Source: Nitrosomonas sp. HPC101 (GTDB taxonomy: Bacteria; Pseudomonadota; Gammaproteobacteria; Burkholderiales; Nitrosomonadaceae). Taken from it: DNA of 64,000 bases. Below the pieces are notes generated by a model. The model had not been told where the DNA came from and made no database searches. It saw nothing but the letters and a program-made list of their open reading frames with translations. This document shows, in pieces, positions 59,978-64,000 of this stretch; positions within the stretch are counted from its first letter, which is position 1; every line of letters starts with the position of its first letter. The position numbers were made by a program, and so were the translations under genes. The DNA lies in assembly GCF_009833125.1 (NCBI RefSeq), contig NZ_QRCC01000004.1:96433-160432 (forward strand). Reading direction: 5' to 3'.

Positions 59978-62305
59978 ATGAGTATAAATCTGACAGATTA
60001 CAGTGAAGAATTGGAATCACTACAGTTTGAATCCAGAGCTTTACTGGAGAAAAACTGGCGCGACGCAACAAAAGACCTCTCTCCGAGGGGAATCGACAAT
60101 TATCTGAAGGGTGCTTCTGCTTTACAGGCGCTTGGACGTGGTCGTTCCCTGGTTGATGTCTGGATCAATGAAATTCCCAAGGTGGTCCGGGAAGTGGGGG
60201 ATGATGTAATCAGTGAGCTGGCGACTGCCTGTCTGAAACTTTCATCCAAAACATCAGGGTCTGTCGTAGAGCTGATTATCGCAACATCTTCTATCGCAGC
60301 TGGCAGGTTGGGTGACGCGGATCTATTCCGCAATTACTTACAGTTTTTAAATACATTTATCGCGCAAGCACCTCGTGGTATTCGTCCTATGCTGGACAAT
60401 TTGGATGTTCTGTTCAATCAGCTTACGCTGGGAGGTTTGCGGCGCTGGGCATTGTGGGGCGCGCATGCTCATCGGACGGATTACGAGGCACAGCTCCAGT
60501 ATTTCAGTCTTGGTTCTAAAGAGTCGCAAGCTGTACTGAAGAAAGAGCGAAAAGGTACATTATTCGTTGATGTGCAGCGACGTATTAATATTTATCTGCG
60601 TGCACTCTGGGCGCGTGATTTCTATATGCGTCCGACTTCAGGAGATTTTGAAAACCGGGAAGGTTACCGTCCGTTTATCGATGATTACATTATTCATTTG
60701 CCTGATGCTTTTGATGCATATGGCGATGTTTCCGCAGTTGAGGTGTATCGGGCAGCCGCTGCTCACTCAGCCGCACATCTGGTGGAAACGAAAAAACCGA
60801 TTTCTGCGGAATCTCTGAACCCGCTGCAGATGGCAGTTATTGCTGTTATTGAAGATGCACGAGTGGAGGCGCTATCCATTCGCCGTTTTCCCGGGTTGCG
60901 TCAGACCTGGTCAGCACTGCATACAGCAACGCCTGCGATGGAAACAACCATTGGAGATTATCTGAACCGTCTCGCTCACGCGCTGCTTGATCCGGATTAT
61001 CCGGATATGGATGAATGGGTTGTTCAGGGACGCCTGTTGTTTGCCAGAGCACAAGATAATCTGGAAGATAACCAGATAAGCTGGGATATTGGTGTGCAAC
61101 TTGCGCATGAGCTGATGAGTAAAAGAATTCCATTTAATCCCAGAACCGATATTCTATCAGCGCCTTATCGTGACGATAACCGCTACTTCTGGGAGTTTGA
61201 GGAGTTTGATTTCGAACGTTCAATTGCTGCCGGATATGGTGCACCGAAGCAGGTTCGCAGACGAGTCAGTTTGATGGAATTCATTAATGAAACAGAATGC
61301 GAATTTGCTGGTGATGATGCCAACGAAGTATGGATACTGGATTCTGAACTTTTTCCCTATGAAGATAATGGTATTTCCTATAACACCATGTGGGGCAAGG
61401 AACAGATTGCTTCACCTCATTATTATTCCGAGTGGGATTACAAGATTCAGCTGGAACGACCTGAATGGTCAACGATTCAGGAAAAGCGTGCGGAGTTGGG
61501 AGACATCCAGATTATTGATGATATTGCTGCGCAGTACAAAAAGGAAATTCAGCGGATCAAATTTCTGTTTGACGCTATGCAACCACAAGGTGTACAGAGA
61601 ATGCGCAAACTGGAAGACGGTGATGAAATTGATATTAATGCCGCCGTTTCTTCACTGATCGATATTCGCATGGGACAGTTCCCTGATCCGCGTGTCATGA
61701 TGCGTTCGGTGCGTAAAGTCAGAGATATCTCGGTGCTGGTATTGCTGGATCTGTCTGAATCTACCAATAATATGGTCAATGGCCAGGAATTCTCGGTGCT
61801 GGATCTGACCCGGCAGGCGACTGTTCTGTTAGCAGATGCAATCCATCGGATCGGTGATCCGTTCGCAATACACGGTTTCTGCTCCGATGGCCGGCATGAT
61901 GTGGAATATTTCCGTTTTAAGGATTTTGATCAACCGTATAGCGAAATTCCGAAAATGCGACTGGCTGGTATGACCGGGCAGCTTTCTACACGCATGGGAG
62001 CGGCGATACGCCATGCGAGTTATTATCTTAAGCTGCAGGCATCTGCGAAGAAGCTGTTGTTAGTCATTACTGATGGGGAGCCGGCGGATGTAGATGTACG
62101 GGATCCGCAGTATTTGCGCTTTGATACGAAAAAGGCGGTAGAGGAAGCGGGGCGATCGGGAATTATGACCTACTGTATGAGCCTGGATCCCAGCGCAGAC
62201 CAGTATGTTTCCAGGATTTTTGGTATGCGTAACTATATGGTGGTGGATCGGGTTGAGCGTTTGCCGGAAAAACTACCTTTGCTTTACGCTGGTCTGACAC
62301 GCTAA
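59978..62305 (+). CDS. cbbO: CbbO, VWA-domain partner of CbbQ
   Basis: Adaptor that binds both CbbQ and RuBisCO. The 775-residue product ends in a von Willebrand factor A domain with a MIDAS metal site DxSxS (D591, S593, S595 in LLDLSESTNNM) and LLLVITDGEPADVDVRD. The N-terminal 550 residues carry a helical repeat region typical of CbbO/NorD. Between cbbQ and the small cbbN gene. Confidence 0.95.
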   Translation: MSINLTDYSEELESLQFESRALLEKNWRDATKDLSPRGIDNYLKGASALQALGRGRSLVDVWINEIPKVVREVGDDVISELATACLKLSSKTSGSVVELIIATSSIAAGRLGDADLFRNYLQFLNTFIAQAPRGIRPMLDNLDVLFNQLTLGGLRRWALWGAHAHRTDYEAQLQYFSLGSKESQAVLKKERKGTLFVDVQRRINIYLRALWARDFYMRPTSGDFENREGYRPFIDDYIIHLPDAFDAYGDVSAVEVYRAAAAHSAAHLVETKKPISAESLNPLQMAVIAVIEDARVEALSIRRFPGLRQTWSALHTATPAMETTIGDYLNRLAHALLDPDYPDMDEWVVQGRLLFARAQDNLEDNQISWDIGVQLAHELMSKRIPFNPRTDILSAPYRDDNRYFWEFEEFDFERSIAAGYGAPKQVRRRVSLMEFINETECEFAGDDANEVWILDSELFPYEDNGISYNTMWGKEQIASPHYYSEWDYKIQLERPEWSTIQEKRAELGDIQIIDDIAAQYKKEIQRIKFLFDAMQPQGVQRMRKLEDGDEIDINAAVSSLIDIRMGQFPDPRVMMRSVRKVRDISVLVLLDLSESTNNMVNGQEFSVLDLTRQATVLLADAIHRIGDPFAIHGFCSDGRHDVEYFRFKDFDQPYSEIPKMRLAGMTGQLSTRMGAAIRHASYYLKLQASAKKLLLVITDGEPADVDVRDPQYLRFDTKKAVEEAGRSGIMTYCMSLDPSADQYVSRIFGMRNYMVVDRVERLPEKLPLLYAGLTR

Positions 62306-62324
62306 ATTTATGTACTGAATCTTT

Positions 62325-62627
62325 ATGGAAGATAAAACTTATTCTGGAATAGATCAGGACGCTGATGGGGGATTGACTCCGCTTGGGCGTATGGTGATTG
62401 ACGCATGGTTGTTTGACATACTGCCTGAAAGTGAAACTTGTGCGGGATGGAGTATGGAACGGATGCAGGTGCTCTATGAAGAAGTTTACGTTGCGTGGGA
62501 GCCTTACTCGCATCTTCCCAGTCTCTTGCCGCCAGAATTGCAGCAGCGACATTCTGCTTTATATGAAAAGAGAATCGTTATTGCAAGAAATAGCGGCTGG
62601 GATACAGATCTTAGTGATGAATCCTGA
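62325..62627 (+). CDS. cbbN: Small protein, CbbN
   Basis: A 100-residue acidic protein read 20 bp after cbbO. Its place as the fifth gene after cbbLSQO matches CbbN of the cbbLSQON operon of Nitrosomonas europaea. No known domain; residues such as ADGGLTPLGRMVIDAWLFDILP and YEEVYVAWEPYSHLPSLLPPELQQRHS are unfamiliar. A role in RuBisCO assembly or activation is only a guess from the operon. Confidence 0.7.
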   Translation: MEDKTYSGIDQDADGGLTPLGRMVIDAWLFDILPESETCAGWSMERMQVLYEEVYVAWEPYSHLPSLLPPELQQRHSALYEKRIVIARNSGWDTDLSDES

Positions 62628-62998
62628 CAGTTATGCTGGTGCACTGTTCCAGACTTGAACAGCAGCGTCTTGTTGAAAGGATCTCGAGAGTGCTGGGTAT
62701 TGCGTGATTTTTGTTGCCTGGGAACGATTCTATAAATATCTGAATGGTGGTTGTGTGGTTGAAAGCTGCTGATAAACAGTATGACTTTCATTATTCATAC
62801 CCACGCCGATTGTCTGTGTAGCTGTTTCCTGTGGTTAAATTCAACCTTTTCCTTCGCGAGCATCTCGGAGCTAACGTTACGATTACTATGGTTTGTAGTT
62901 AAACGCTCAGCAAATGAATTCTGGTTTATCCTCTCCCGACAACATGAATGCATAGATTTGAAGAAATATACTTCACTGTATATGTCTCCAATTTGTCA
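62628..62998. other. Intergenic region of 371 bp, nothing recognised
   Basis: Between cbbN and the following minus-strand gene. I see no gene; a plus-strand open frame (62781-63008) has no similarity. The operon should end here, but I found no clear terminator. Confidence 0.4.
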
Positions 62999-63418
62999 TC
63001 AGGAATGATCTGCAGATGTTTTTGGTCGGAATTTGATTACTTTTGCTGGATTGTGAGGGGCCTGCTTTGCCATCATTGCGTACAGGGCGAGCGGAAACTC
63101 TCTTTGCAGGCGGCGCATAATTGCTGCTTGATCTTCTTGATAATAAACCGCCTCGTATTCGATGGGCTGATCAAGTGATTCACGTGCATGTGAATGGAAA
63201 TTCTGCCAGGCGATATCTACCCAGCATTTGCGCTGGCCATCGACAAATACAAATTCCTCGTGATCGATGATGGCCAGATATTGCATGCTTCGGATAGGGA
63301 TGAACAAGCTTTTTGCGCCACAGCGAGCGAACAATTGAATAGCCAGATTGTAGGTGGTCGCTGGTAATGTCCGTTTTTCCCGTTTAACTTCAGGGTCGCG
63401 ATAACAAGTAATTTCCAT
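62999..63418 (-). CDS. Uncharacterised protein, 139 residues
   Basis: The product starts MEITCYRDPEVKREKRTLPATTYNLAIQL after AAGGATATTAAAA. It is soluble and basic, with ARCGAKSLFIPIRSMQYLAIIDHEEFVFVDGQRKCWVDIAWQNF in the middle. I do not recognise any family. It is convergent with the cbb operon. Confidence 0.6.
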   Translation of the reverse strand: MEITCYRDPEVKREKRTLPATTYNLAIQLFARCGAKSLFIPIRSMQYLAIIDHEEFVFVDGQRKCWVDIAWQNFHSHARESLDQPIEYEAVYYQEDQAAIMRRLQREFPLALYAMMAKQAPHNPAKVIKFRPKTSADHS

Positions 63419-63897
63419 TTTTAATATCCTTAATTAAGTAGTTTGATAATCGTCATCCAAGTAATTTGGAGAATAATGACAATTCTTCAGCGGATATCGT
63501 GGAATATTCTGAATATACCGGGAAAAAGTGGCCTTTGTCTTCAATGGGCCGCTGACAGACATCCGCGCTTGCTGCTCGAGTTTTAATTTTCTGTCTGCGT
63601 GTTTTAAGGAAACCGGAAATCCCGACAGTCAATACTCTTAATAATTGCCAGATCTTCAAAAATATTGTATCGCGATTTCAGATTGTTTTGGCGGGACTTA
63701 CTTTGAGAAAGTCGTTTGAATGTGAACGCTAAATCTTATGCTGAGCGAATCATGTTTTATGGATGTTTCAGTTTCTGCCAGATAGCCGAAGCACCCATTT
63801 TAACCTGTAAATTCAGTATGCTGCGGTGTTTGTAGCATCGATGCTGTGCCGCCGGCAGGCACAAGTTGTGATTTTCAAGCCGGGCTTCCGGATTATT
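63419..63897. other. Intergenic region of 479 bp, no convincing gene
   Basis: A 68-codon minus-strand frame from a TTG (63659-63453) lies 34 bp upstream of the unidentified gene; it has no ribosome binding site and no known similarity. The right end contains the tRNA fragment. Confidence 0.4.
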
Positions 63898-63927
63898 TGG
63901 TCGGGGTGAGAGGATTTGAACCTCCGG
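63898..63927 (-). other. 3' fragment of a tRNA gene (likely attachment site)
   Basis: Read on the minus strand, 30 nt form a T-stem and loop (GGAGG-TTCAAAT-CCTCT) followed by acceptor strand CACCCCG, discriminator A and CCA. The pattern matches the 3' end of tRNA-Pro. The positions where D and anticodon arms should lie (63928-63975) are AT-rich and unlike a tRNA, so this is a lone 3' fragment. Such duplicates of tRNA 3' ends are typical of attachment sites made when an integrative element enters a tRNA gene. Confidence 0.55.
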
Positions 63928-63930
63928 ATA

Positions 63931-63945
63931 TTGTTTATTAAACAA
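63931..63945. repeat. 15-bp palindrome beside the tRNA fragment
   Basis: TTGTTTA-T-TAAACAA, perfect 7-bp arms. It may be a terminator or recombination-related hairpin; AT-rich. Confidence 0.4.
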
Positions 63946-63949
63946 ACAC

Positions 63950-64000
63950 TTATTTGCCATTGATGACCATATCCATACCAAACATTTTGAGAGCTTTACT
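63950..64000 (-). CDS. Possible 3' end of a gene running off the window
   Basis: The minus strand reads SKALKMFGMDMVINGK and a TAA (63952-63950), entering from the right edge. It looks like coding sequence, but only 16 codons are visible, so neither family nor reality can be settled. Confidence 0.25.
   Translation of the reverse strand, partial: SKALKMFGMDMVINGK

Noticed and set aside
63453..63659. 68-codon minus-strand frame near the right end
   Set aside because: TTG start, no ribosome binding site and no similarity; could be a small gene but there is not enough evidence.
63757..63981. 74-codon minus-strand frame over the tRNA fragment
   Set aside because: It runs through a clear tRNA 3' end, so it is unlikely to be a real protein gene.

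Overview
The window reads as chromosome of a Nitrosomonas-type ammonia-oxidising betaproteobacterium. Evidence: a cbbR / cbbLSQON block with a green-like form I RuBisCO and an AAA/VWA activase pair, as known in Nitrosomonas europaea; betaproteobacterial gene orders (rpsB-tsf-pyrH-frr-uppS-cdsA-dxr-rseP-bamA-skp-fabZ-rnhB and recA-recX-alaS); a pyrophosphate-based energy module (PPi-phosphofructokinase next to an H+-pyrophosphatase); and azurin. The species cannot be fixed from sequence alone.

Layout. 1-4.0 kb (minus): housekeeping run rnm-yciO-M50 protease-trpS-scpA. 4.5 kb: a small lipoprotein. 5.1-7.9 kb: a Zur-type regulator and a His-rich TonB receptor of ZnuD type, with palindromes between them. 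8.1-9.3 kb: a lipoprotein cytochrome c and an FNR-type regulator. 9.3-21.5 kb: translation, isoprenoid and envelope genes, in which lpxD, lpxA and lpxB are missing from their usual places. 21.5-24.1 kb: mutS. 24.7-30.4 kb: a four-gene exopolysaccharide operon (phosphatase, export lipoprotein, tyrosine autokinase, phosphosugar transferase). 30.5 kb: a MITE-like element. 31.2-35.5 kb: cysteine desulfurase, nucleotidyltransferase, variant HIT protein, desaturase and a phosphoglycerate-mutase-like protein. 35.6 kb: a cloverleaf-like repeat. 35.8-43.2 kb: serS, apt, small enzymes, an unidentified His-rich exported protein, azurin and a DUF3750 lipoprotein. 43.4-47.7 kb: hppA, pfp and adk, whose only reasonable start is ATT. 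47.9-53.8 kb: recA-recX-alaS-trxB-smr. 54.1-55.6 kb: beta-carbonic anhydrase with an overlapping leader ORF, a decayed cheZ and an intact cheY. 56.0-62.6 kb: cbbR divergent from cbbLSQON. The right end carries an unidentified gene and, at 63.9 kb, a lone 3' tRNA fragment that looks like an integration (att) scar.

How the parts fit. The right third is carbon fixation (RuBisCO, activase, CbbR, carbonic anhydrase); hppA and pfp handle pyrophosphate; the left and middle are growth and envelope genes. I did not find a clear novel multi-gene defence or mobile system. The most unusual observations are the ATT-start adk, the cheZ relic beside an intact cheY, the missing lpx genes, short ORFs coupled to alaS and to carbonic anhydrase, and the 3' tRNA scar at the right edge.
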